Positions 56,530-64,000 of a stretch of 64,000 nucleotides of DNA are shown here, piece after piece. Every line of letters begins with the position of its first letter. The first letter of the stretch is position 1. The notes under the pieces are model-generated. The model was given only the letters and a program-made list of their open reading frames with translations. It did no database searches and was not told the origin of the DNA. This DNA comes from Streptomyces spinoverrucosus (GTDB lineage: Bacteria; Actinomycetota; Actinomycetes; Streptomycetales; Streptomycetaceae): contig NZ_JADPZX010000001.1 of the NCBI RefSeq assembly GCF_015712165.1, forward strand, positions 124,001 through 188,000. Reading direction: 5' to 3'. The position numbers were made by a program, and so were the translations under genes.

Positions 56530-57020
56530 AGCCGGGGAGGCGGGGAGCCGTCTCCCCTGGGCCTCTCTGGTCTCCGCGCGAAGACGTGCTCGACGCGGGC
56601 CCGGACCTTGCGGTGGGAGGCGTTGTGCTCCTCTTTCCAAGTCGGCAGTTCGGTCTGGCCGCGTTCACGGCGGTGCGGGATGAGCAGGCCGGTACCCCGA
56701 TAGCCGCCGTCCGCGATGACCGTGGCCCGGCCGACGGCGGCCTTCGCACCGGAAAGGTCCCACGCCTTGCAATCGTTGCGGTTGCCCGTGACCGGTCGGC
56801 CGACGGCGACAATGAGTTGGGAGTCGGCGTCGATGACGACCTGGTGGTTGGTCGAATACCGGTAGTTCTTCGACTGCGCCGATGATGCGGTTAGCGGCCG
56901 ACTTCGACACCCCGAACAGCGGGGCGAGCTGCCTCAGCGTCAAGTTCGTACGCCAGTAAGCCGCTACCAGCAGGATCCGGTCCGCCGGAGTCAAGCTCCA
57001 CGGTCGCCCCTTGCGTACCT
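56530..57020 (-). pseudogene. IS5-family transposase with internal deletion
   Basis: KGRPWSLTPADRILLVAAYW then TLRQLAPLFGVSKSAANRII is the N-terminal HTH. After a deletion the frame changes to SKNYRYSTNHQVVIDADSQL, VTGNRNDCKAWDLSGAKAAV, GRATVIADGGYRGTGLLIPH and WKEEHNASHRKVRARVEHVF. The segment with the first catalytic Asp (DGTLVP) and the C-terminal end are gone. Confidence 0.75.
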
Positions 57021-57545
57021 GGTCCGCACCTTCGCTCCGCATGTAGTCGTCCCCGGCGAAGGCCGCGGTCACCGGAACCCTGCCGTCCTCGTTCAGCGGC
57101 TGGTCCACTTCGTTCACCGTGCACGTGGCGACGCCCGAAACGATCCGTAGTGGCGCGACATTTCTGCGCGGACGCCCCTACGCCCAGCTCAAGTTCGACG
57201 GCTCGTCCGACCACAGCCTGGTCGGCGGCGTCCTGCAACTGGCCTTGAGCACAGCGGGGTCGGCGTTGGCAATGTCTCAGCCGTCGATCAGAGCCTTGAC
57301 GCTCAGGCCGCACCAGCCAGGTGCGCTCTACGGCGCGACCACACAGGACGCCGAGCCGTTGCTTGCGGTCGTGGCGGTACAGCTCGCACCGGCGACGGCG
57401 AAGGTCACTTCCGCGCCTTCGTACGCTGCCCCATCGCGGGGCCGCCACCGCTGGCGTCGGGCCGGCCGCTACCACCGCGACAGCCACGGCCGCGACTCCC
57501 ACCGTTAACGCCCGGAGACGTCTGCCTAATGTGCTCAGGCGGACG
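57021..57545 (-). pseudogene. Secreted Ig-like-domain protein, broken
   Basis: The start region has a signal peptide (TLGRRLRALTVGVAAVAVAV then PTPAVAAP). In other frames Ig-like strands follow: GAEVTFAVAGASCTATTASN with GSASC, and further on GVATCTVNEVDQPLNEDG, then RVPVTAAFAGDDYMRSEG. This YxGxxVTF...C.VT...F.GDD pattern is typical of bacterial Ig-like repeats of adhesins. The IS5 remnant joins right after the last strand, and there are at least two frame changes. Confidence 0.55.
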
Positions 57546-58189
57546 ATTACCTCGTTTCCCGCGCCGTTTCCCCCGGGGAGGCACACCCCTACGGTCACTC
57601 TGTCGTGACCGTGACAGGGCGTTCCATGAAGTTTCGCACTGCGGAGAGGCACTTCCACGAAAGCGCCACGGGATTAAAGATCAAGCTCAGGCATCGGCCG
57701 TGCGCTGCCCGGCGTCGTCCTGGTGGGGCGTACGAGCCCGGAGAACTGCGCTGAGGAGGCCCCGGCCCGGCCTCACGCGCACCGGCGGCCTGACCGCCGC
57801 GGGAAACAAGGGGCTTCCGTTTTGGACAGCGGAGGGGTACGTTCCGCTTACCCCGCGACGGTGCCTTTCGAGGCGCTGGCCCGCCGGTTCCGGAACGGCG
57901 GGCCGCGCGGGGGCCAACTGCCTCGTCGCGGTCTTGTCACAGCACCCACGCAGGGCGGTTACCCCGCCCGACGAGATCTCGGCACCCTATCCTCAACACC
58001 TGGTCGACGGCCGATGCCTGCATGGTCGGGCACTCGTCGTCACCGCCGGGAAGGTCCAGCAGCCGAAGAGGAGGCCCGCACACCCGCACGTTGACACCTG
58101 ACGGCCAGTCGGATCGAGCGGAGCACGACCTGTCAGCGACACCGGCGGGGGTCGAGCCGGACGACCGGCCTGCCGGTCAGGCGCGTGAG
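57546..58189. other. About 640 bp of unassigned sequence
   Basis: Short frames on both strands without ribosome sites or family likeness. The neighbourhood is all gene debris, so this is probably decayed coding DNA. Confidence 0.4.
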
Positions 58190-58355
58190 TTTCGTGCAGC
58201 GGGAGCGCGACCGCCGACGACGGCGTCAGCGACGGATGGGCGCACCGGAAGTAGAGCCGGAGCGTGTCGTCCACCGCGGGCGCCCGGGCCAGGGCTCCTC
58301 GTCGACGAGGTCCTCAGGCCGGCGGCGGGCGGCGTCCGCCCGGGTCGCGTAGAGG
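58190..58355 (-). pseudogene. ECF sigma factor (ECF42/SigJ-like) fragment
   Basis: VDDTLRLYFRCAHPSLTPSS then AVALPL is the motif that opens region 4 of these long ECF sigma factors (DDTLRLIFLCCHPALsP.s.VALTLR). A preceding piece (RADAARRRPEDLVDEEPWPG) is in another frame. The rest is gone. Confidence 0.5.
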
Positions 58356-58463
58356 AACTGTCGCCCGCCCAGCCACGGTGACCAGCCGGCCCTTCGTGTC
58401 CCGCATGGGGTATCCCCTGCTCGAAGAGCTTGGGCAGGGGTCGGCCAGTCCTGAGATCTGCCC

Positions 58464-58560
58464 ACCGATCCCTCCGTCGTCGCCGAGGCCCGCGACCACG
58501 TGGCCCGTCAGCTGGCCGCCTGGGGCGTCGGGGATGCGGTGGCGGAAGCCAGCACCTGGC
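58464..58560 (+). pseudogene. Anti-sigma-factor-like ATPase fragment
   Basis: TDPSVVAEARDHVARQLAAW then GVGDAVAEAS resembles the first helix of RsbW-like ATP-binding regulators common in Streptomyces. The catalytic part is absent. Confidence 0.35.
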
Positions 58561-58592
58561 TTGACAGCCGTGCCCCCAGCGGCGGATCGCGG

Positions 58593-58619
58593 AAGGGGCC
58601 CAGCCGCGCCGGGCCCCTT
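58593..58619. terminator. 9-bp GC-rich hairpin with T-rich tail
   Basis: AAGGGGCCC (58593-58601) and GGGCCCCTT (58611-58619) around 9 nt, followed by CTTCTGG. Two-way stop; on the leftward strand it lies just downstream of the FHA-flavoprotein gene. Confidence 0.65.
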
Positions 58620-58621
58620 CT

Positions 58622-58660
58622 TCTGGTGGCGGGGACAGGGTGTGAACCTTCGGCCTCAGG
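58622..58660 (-). other. tRNA 3'-end-like sequence, degenerate
   Basis: Read leftwards, GGTTCACACCCTGTCCCCGC then CACC resembles a tRNA T-arm, acceptor strand and discriminator, next to the hairpin at 58593. The T-loop is imperfect and the 5' half is absent. It could be an old attachment-site copy or chance. Confidence 0.25.
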
Positions 58661-58675
58661 GACGGAGTGCCCGCA

Positions 58676-60607
58676 TCACGCCGGGTCGAGCGCCCCCGGC
58701 TGCAGCGGTCCTGCCGCCTGGATGCGCGGATCGATGGGGCGGGCGACGAAGACCGGGGCGTCCGACTGGTAGAAGATGTCGATGTCGGCCTCCTCGCCGC
58801 CGACGATCAGCGTGTCCCAGGCACCGCTCTCTTGCAGGGTCCGCAGGGTCGACGGAGCGAGCATGGACAGGTGGCTGCGCAGTTCCTCGTCACTGGGCAT
58901 TCCGGGCAGGCGGGGGGCAAGGCGCTCGCGGATCGAGCCCATACGGTCCAGCAAGACGTCGAGATCGGACCGCTCGGCGGCGGGTTCGGCGACGCCCCGG
59001 TCCCCTTCCACGCTGTCGGCGATGATGTCCTTGATGGCGCGGGTCACGCCTCGTTCGTCGGTGGTGACCATCGCGTTCCAGGCCCGGCTCTTGTGCCGGT
59101 ACTGGAGCATGGACATCGCCGCCTCGTGCCGGATGAAGTCGGCGTCGCGCAGCGGACGGCCCTGCCAGACCCGGCTGAGGGAGCGGGAGAGGGAAACGGC
59201 TGAGGCGAGGCCACTGTTGAGCCCGCGTCCGGGCCAGAAGTGGATGGCGTTGGCCGCGTCGCCCAGCAGGAAGCCGTAGGTTCCGGGGCTCGTGGCCGTG
59301 GGGCGGGTGAGCTGGGCCGTGAACCGGGGGCGCTGCACCATGTCCAGCCGGAACGAGGTGATGGCGCTGAGATCGTCCTCGGGGACGCCGAACAGCCTCA
59401 GACCCTCCTGGATCTGCTTCCACAGCGGCGAGCTGCGCAGCAGCGCGGGCAGGAACAGAGTGCCATGGGTCGGGCAGACGAACTCGTTGTCCTCGTGGCG
59501 GCTCATCAGGCAGGGCCGGGCCGCGATGCACTCCTCGAAGACCTGCCGGACCGGGTCGATGCCGATCACGTTGCGGGCCTCCTTGCGGGTCAGCCTCATG
59601 TTGAGGAACCCCTCGCCACGCAGTGAGTTGAGCAGGAACCGGTTCTGCGCCACGGTCAGCAGGACGCTCATGGGGTCCGGGAGCTGGGACTTGACCCGCA
59701 GTCCCAGCACCACGTCCTGAAGGTGCTCCCCGTTGAGGGAGTAGATCGAGGAATCGGCCGTGCCGAAGCGGTCCCCGAAGTGCTCCCGGGTGCGCGAACG
59801 GCCGCCCTCGCAGACCACCAGGACGTGTTCCTGGGAGAGCAGGTGCTGCTGCTCCGACGCATCGAATCGCTTCGGCACCAGGTGGATCGCCGACTTGGTG
59901 TTGGCCAGCTCCAGCAGCTTGTCCTCGATGTAGGCGATCCGGATGTTGCGGGGCGGACGGCCGTCCACGGAGTCCGGTCCCAGGGGCCACATCTCGGAGT
60001 ATCCGCCCACGTCGAACAGCGTCGACTGCATCTCCTCGGTGAGCGCGAGATACTGCCGGCTCTGGACGGTGACGACCTGCTGGCGGCGGACGTTGCCCTG
60101 GTCCTCGCCCTTCCAGACCACAGTGGAGCCGTTTCTGGTCCACCGGCCGTCGTAGACGGTGATGGCCACCCTCCCCGGCAGGGCGTTCTCCAGCAGCAGG
60201 GCGAAGGCGAGGCCGACCGGGCCACCTCCGGTCACCGTGACCCGCAGCACGCCCGGATTCGCCGAGGCATCGGCACGGGGCAGGTCGAACTGGGAGAGGT
60301 CCATGACCGTCTCAACGGCCTCCTGCGTTTCGAACAGGAAGGTCTCGTCGCCGATGCGTATGGAGTCGCCGGGCACGAGCACATGACGGGTGACGCGCCG
60401 GTCGTTCACGAAGGTTCCGTTCTTGCTGCGGTCGTAGAGGACGAACGCGCCGTCCTCCGCCACGATCTCGGTGTGCAGGCGGGAGGCACTGACGCTGACG
60501 ATGATCACGTCGTTGTCGCTCTTGCGCCCGAATCGCAGCGGAGAGTTGCCCAGAACCACGCTCTGACCGGCGAAGGGACCCGTGCGTCCCACGATGACCG
60601 ACGACAC
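58676..60607 (-). CDS. FHA domain fused to a flavin-dependent oxidoreductase
   Basis: 643 residues from GTG 60607, chosen for AAGGAG 5-6 bp upstream; longer frame rejected. Residues 1-100 are an FHA phosphothreonine-binding domain: LRFGRKSDNDVI (Gly27-Arg28), SRLH (42-45), and NGTFVN (63-68). From about residue 125 a FAD monooxygenase-like domain follows: VTVTGGGPVGLAFALLLENA (dinucleotide site). GFLLGDAANAIHFWPGRGLN near residue 475 is the GD flavin motif. Remaining 160 residues are helical. It sits 229 bp after a Ser/Thr kinase gene on the same strand, so it may be recruited or controlled by threonine phosphorylation. Substrate unknown. The fusion is unusual. Confidence 0.85.
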   Translation of the reverse strand: MSSVIVGRTGPFAGQSVVLGNSPLRFGRKSDNDVIIVSVSASRLHTEIVAEDGAFVLYDRSKNGTFVNDRRVTRHVLVPGDSIRIGDETFLFETQEAVETVMDLSQFDLPRADASANPGVLRVTVTGGGPVGLAFALLLENALPGRVAITVYDGRWTRNGSTVVWKGEDQGNVRRQQVVTVQSRQYLALTEEMQSTLFDVGGYSEMWPLGPDSVDGRPPRNIRIAYIEDKLLELANTKSAIHLVPKRFDASEQQHLLSQEHVLVVCEGGRSRTREHFGDRFGTADSSIYSLNGEHLQDVVLGLRVKSQLPDPMSVLLTVAQNRFLLNSLRGEGFLNMRLTRKEARNVIGIDPVRQVFEECIAARPCLMSRHEDNEFVCPTHGTLFLPALLRSSPLWKQIQEGLRLFGVPEDDLSAITSFRLDMVQRPRFTAQLTRPTATSPGTYGFLLGDAANAIHFWPGRGLNSGLASAVSLSRSLSRVWQGRPLRDADFIRHEAAMSMLQYRHKSRAWNAMVTTDERGVTRAIKDIIADSVEGDRGVAEPAAERSDLDVLLDRMGSIRERLAPRLPGMPSDEELRSHLSMLAPSTLRTLQESGAWDTLIVGGEEADIDIFYQSDAPVFVARPIDPRIQAAGPLQPGALDPA

Positions 60608-60836
60608 AGAAACTCCTTGCGAAAGTCTCGGGTGCGGGCAGAGGCACCGCACCCTGCGGTTGATCCGCTGTGAGGGAGAGAGTCGTACGTCACTCCCACT
60701 GAACTCCGGCCCATCGAGTGTGACTTGACAGACGATGTACGAGTCGGCCCGGCAGCGGTCCAACTCGTACTCGTTGAAGTATGGCGTATGCGCGGGGCTG
60801 ACTCGGATGCATGGCGTTGCCTTGATGGCCGGTTGA

Positions 60837-63005
60837 CTAGCCGCCCGCCGTCGAGGCGCATGTCACCAGGAACGGCACCGAATTGGACACCGCCTCGAAC
60901 GGTGAGCGGATCTCCACGGCCATCTGGCTGTGGAGCGTTCCGGTCTGCGCATACGTCGACAGCCGCACCGTCTCCTGATGGGTGCGAGGGCCGCCTTCCG
61001 GGAACGCCAGCGTCCTCCACTGCCGGTCGATCACGGACCCGTTCGTCGAGACCCACCGGTACGAGAACTGGACGGGCAACTCGGACACCGTGAAGGTCGC
61101 GGTAAATCGGGGAGCCTTGGATTCCGCCGGGGGGCAGTCTCCGACGTACGTGGTCGCGCCTCCCGTCACGGTGACCGAGACGGGCTGTGCGGCGGTGTCA
61201 TCCGACCCGCTGCTCGCAGCACCGGAGGCGGAGGCCTGTGCCTGCCCCGTGGGTGAGCCGGTGCCCTTGTTGCCCTCACCGTCGCCGCCGCCGAGCGCAT
61301 AGCCCAGGCCGCCGACGAGCAGCGCGAGCACGACCGTTCCCGCCGCGGTCAGGTACCCGATGCGCCGCCTCCGCCGGGTAGGGCCGTGACCCGCTTCGGC
61401 GCCCTCGGGCTCGAGCGCCGCCGACGAGGGGGGTACCGCAGAAACGGCCGTGGGTACGGGCTCTGATGCCGGGCCTGCCGATCCGGTGGGCGACTCTGCG
61501 ATACCCGAAGCCGAGGCGGCCTCCGGCAAGGAAGGTGGCGGGGCGGGCGCAGCGGGAACGCCAGGGATGGCGGGGCTGTCCACGGTGGGCAGACCGACCG
61601 CGTCGCCGGACGAGCGGGGCGCCGGGGCAGCAGTCTCGGCGGTGACCGCCGGTACGGTACCGGGAAGCGTGGGCTGTGCCGGGGCGGCGGGGGCGCCGGG
61701 TTGTGCCGCGGCCGTAGACAGGTCAGCCGGGGCGGTGGGTGTGTCGGCCCCCGTGGGTAGGCCGGCCGGGGCGATAGGTGTATCGGCCCCCGTGCGTAGG
61801 TCAGCCGGGGCGATAGGTGTATCGGCCCCCGTGCGTAGGTCAGCCGGGGCGGTGGGTGTGTCGACCGTGGGTACGTCGACCGTGGCCGTCGTCCCCGTTT
61901 CTGGTGCGGAGGGGGCGGAGGCGGTCTTCGCCGACGCCCCGGAAGCCGCAGGTCCCTTTGCTGTGGGGGCATCGGCGGTCCCCGCCAGGTCCCTGGTGTC
62001 CGTGGCGTTTTCAGGGACAGGCGGTGACGCCGAGACGGTCGACGCCCCGGCCGTGGCCGTGGGTGCGCTCCCCCCGAGCGGGGACTCGGCGGTGGGCAGC
62101 TCTTCGGTGACCGCTGCGGGGAGCGGGGCCGACAGCGTGGCCGTATCGGCGCGGGAGGTGCCATCAGCACCAGCCAGGCTCAGCTCCTGCTCGGCCTGTT
62201 CGGCCGGCATTCGATCGTCGGGGTCCTTGCGCAACAGGCCTTCGATGACGGACACGAGCGGTCCGGCCCGGTGCGGCGGGGGCAACTCGTCGTCGACGAC
62301 GGCGCGCAGAGTGGCCAGCGGGGTGGTCCGGCGGAAGGGCGAACGGCCCTGGACGGCCGTGTAGAGCAGCGCTCCGAGAGACCACAGGTCCGACGCCGGG
62401 CCGGGAGTCCGGCCCAGTGCCCGTTCCGGCGCCAGATACTCGGGAGAGCCGATGACCTCGCCGGTCATCGTCAGCGCGGAGTCCCCCTCGATGGTGGCGA
62501 TGCCGAAGTCGGTGAGTACCACCCTGCCGTCGTCTGCGAGCAGGACGTTGGCGGGTTTCACGTCGCGGTGCAGAACTCCGGCGCCATGCGCCGCGCGCAG
62601 CGCGGCCAGCACCTCGGCACCTATGCGCGCGGTCTCCCGCGGCGTCAGGGCACCCTGGGAACCGATCACGTCGGCCAGCGACCGGCCGCGGACGAACTCC
62701 ATCACGATCCAGGGTCGGCCGTCGTCGGTGGCGACGTCGTGGACGGTCACCACACCACGCGCACTGATGCGCGCCGCCGCCCAAGCTTCCCGCTCCAAGC
62801 GGGTGTACATCCGCTCGACCCGTTCCACGGGCAGTCCGACGGGAGCGCGTACCTCCTTGATGGCGACCTCGCGGTGCAGTACCTCGTCGCGGGCGCGCCA
62901 CACGATGCCCATACCGCCCTCGCCGAGAACGGATAGCAGGCGGTAACGACCGGCGACCAGTCGTTCGGCTCCCGCGTTCGGCGACGCCGCGTCCTGTTGT
63001 GGCAT
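60837..63005 (-). CDS. Transmembrane Ser/Thr protein kinase (PknB-like)
   Basis: 722 residues from ATG 63005. Kinase domain (about 18-280): G-loop LLSVLGEGGMGIVWRARDEV, Lys in REVAIKEVRA, catalytic LHRDVKPANVLL, DFG in VVLTDFGIA, and APE in SPEYLAPERA. Then a linker of about 280 residues rich in Ala/Pro/Thr with 13-residue repeats. One membrane helix (LTAAGTVVLALLVGGLGYAL near 575) precedes an extracytoplasmic domain of about 130 residues with two Cys (VGDCPP, LVTCAS). The outer part differs from PASTA and may sense a ligand. It should phosphorylate cytoplasmic targets; the FHA-flavoprotein downstream is the obvious candidate. Confidence 0.92.
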   Translation of the reverse strand: MPQQDAASPNAGAERLVAGRYRLLSVLGEGGMGIVWRARDEVLHREVAIKEVRAPVGLPVERVERMYTRLEREAWAAARISARGVVTVHDVATDDGRPWIVMEFVRGRSLADVIGSQGALTPRETARIGAEVLAALRAAHGAGVLHRDVKPANVLLADDGRVVLTDFGIATIEGDSALTMTGEVIGSPEYLAPERALGRTPGPASDLWSLGALLYTAVQGRSPFRRTTPLATLRAVVDDELPPPHRAGPLVSVIEGLLRKDPDDRMPAEQAEQELSLAGADGTSRADTATLSAPLPAAVTEELPTAESPLGGSAPTATAGASTVSASPPVPENATDTRDLAGTADAPTAKGPAASGASAKTASAPSAPETGTTATVDVPTVDTPTAPADLRTGADTPIAPADLRTGADTPIAPAGLPTGADTPTAPADLSTAAAQPGAPAAPAQPTLPGTVPAVTAETAAPAPRSSGDAVGLPTVDSPAIPGVPAAPAPPPSLPEAASASGIAESPTGSAGPASEPVPTAVSAVPPSSAALEPEGAEAGHGPTRRRRRIGYLTAAGTVVLALLVGGLGYALGGGDGEGNKGTGSPTGQAQASASGAASSGSDDTAAQPVSVTVTGGATTYVGDCPPAESKAPRFTATFTVSELPVQFSYRWVSTNGSVIDRQWRTLAFPEGGPRTHQETVRLSTYAQTGTLHSQMAVEIRSPFEAVSNSVPFLVTCASTAGG
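61706..61861. repeat. 39-bp repeats (four units) in the kinase linker
   Basis: They encode DTPTAPADLRTGA and three near copies in a row. In-frame units allow length variation by slippage without breaking the protein. Confidence 0.75.
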
Positions 63006-63352
63006 GAGGGCCCTACTCCCTGTCCTTTGCGAGCGGCCGAGGAGTGGCGACGCCCCCGTCCGATCCGTGGCCTGCCGGGGCGGGGTCCCTTCGGTTCGGC
63101 CACGGCCGGACGTCCCTCCGGACCTCCCGTCCCCCTGTACGGCACGGAAGGACCGGCGACGCGTCACGCGGCCGGCGGCGAAGGACACAGCCCTTGAGAG
63201 TATGATCACACACCTGATGTTCGTGAAGTGCGAACCGGGGGAAGGGCTAGCACCGGCGAGACGGTGAGCGACCTCGGCCCACTCCGCACCGGTCAAAGTG
63301 GCTTGGAGTTCCCGCAGGGCCGGGTCCAGGGTGCTCGGCGAAGACTGACCAG

Positions 63353-63885
63353 ATGCGGGAGCACTGCTTCTGCCACCGCGGGCGGCTCGTCGGCAAGGAC
63401 TACCTCAACAACAAGATCCTTCCCGCACTCTGCCGCAAGTCCGAAGTGCCCCATTCCGATTCGCACGACGCCCTGACCAGCCACCGGGCCCGTGCCACCA
63501 TCGCCACCCAACTCCTCAACGCCCGGGAGCCGTTAACCCTGGTCAATCTCCAGCAGTGGCTCGGCACCATCCAGGTCCTCATCGACCGCGAGTCCATCCG
63601 CACCGGCGCTGCCACCGGCGGCGAACAGCCCTGGAAGTACTACGACCTGGGCGATGGCTACTGCGGCTACGACTTCTTCGCCAAGTGCCCCCACCGACTG
63701 GCCTGCGCACACTGCCCGTTCTACGTCCCAAACAGTCCACCCGCGGCCAACTCCTGGCCGTCAAGGACGGCATCGACCAAATGCTCGAACAGCTCGACCT
63801 CATCGACGACGAACGGGAGGCTCTCGAAGACGACCCCGAGGCGGTCGGCGCCAGACCATCATGCCGAAGGCGGGAAATGGCCCAT
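63353..63885 (+). pseudogene. Tyrosine integrase, C-terminal part, broken
   Basis: VPHSDSHDALTSHRARATIA, then REPLTLVNLQQWLG, is the integrase region with HRAR (HxxR). The part with the catalytic Tyr (usually H.YaK) is deleted. It then resumes VLIDRESIRTGAATGGEQPW, KYYDLGDGYCGYDFFAKCPH and LACAHCPFYVP. A frameshift follows, and another frame gives QLLAVKDGIDQMLEQLDLID. The CPHR..C..C pattern is the zinc-like tail of these integrases. Confidence 0.65.
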
Positions 63886-64000
63886 GAGGGACGCGTAACG
63901 GTTGTTGCTGTTGCGCCAGAGTTCGAACGTCATGGGATTCCCGTCTGTGGTGATAGTGACGGGTTCGGAGGACCGCATCGGACTGACGGCCCGGCACCGG
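63859..64000 (-). CDS. 3' end of an unidentified gene entering from the right edge
   Basis: Read leftwards the frame ends SSEPVTITTDGNPMTFELWR then NSNNRYASLMGHFPPSA and TGA. Third positions are GC-rich as in coding DNA. Too short for a family. Confidence 0.35.
   Translation of the reverse strand, partial: RCRAVSPMRSSEPVTITTDGNPMTFELWRNSNNRYASLMGHFPPSA

Overview
The DNA is very GC-rich, with GTG/TTG starts, Tat-type export signals, MalT-type (LAL) regulators, an S. griseus-type aminopeptidase and many broken IS copies. This points to a Streptomyces (or close relative) chromosome, probably an accessory or arm region. More than twenty remnants (frameshifted, truncated or fused genes) lie between intact operons. 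All calls come from reading translations and motifs by eye; no database search was run.

Region by region. 1-1.8 kb: 5' part of a secreted GH92 mannosidase. 2.1-3.4 kb: a LuxR remnant fused to a decayed IS21 element (istA/istB). 3.4-16.3 kb: an oxidoreductase/hydrolase island (epoxide hydrolase, MFS exporter, SDR, isochorismatase-like hydrolase, aldo/keto reductase, MBL-fold enzyme) with two large paralogous LAL regulators. A shared 19-bp palindrome AGGTGA-N7-TCACCT lies before its transcription units. 16.4-23.4 kb: a seven-gene leftward operon for a four-carbon acid sugar (D-erythronate/L-threonate type: ltnD, otnK, otnC, MFS, otnI, denD, GntR) with a perfect 21-bp palindrome upstream. 23.6-28.7 kb: small enzymes between IS1380 and IS5 debris.

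29.2-36.9 kb: a complete-looking Tn3-family transposon. It has 50-bp inverted ends, a DDE transposase, a tyrosine recombinase with a palindromic recombination site, and an unusual cargo: an AraC regulator and three small secreted proteins. Its right end truncates a lipoprotein gene. 37.4-50.2 kb: Imm49 remnant, Trk/Ktr potassium uptake pair, methyltransferase, alpha/beta hydrolase, frameshifted sortase plus surface protein, ECF41 sigma factor, chimeric catabolic remnants, a secreted protein with a small partner gene, and an M28 aminopeptidase. 50.4-56.5 kb: GAF regulator with aldehyde dehydrogenase, MFS transporter, truncated hydroxyacid dehydrogenase and a VOC protein. 56.5-58.6 kb: IS and gene debris. 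58.7-63.0 kb: a transmembrane Ser/Thr kinase followed by an FHA-flavoenzyme fusion, a candidate phospho-controlled redox pair. 63.3-64 kb: integrase remnant and the 3' end of one more gene.

The strongest candidates for undescribed biology are the LAL/palindrome regulon, the kinase plus FHA-flavoprotein pair, and the secreted-protein cargo of the Tn3 transposon.
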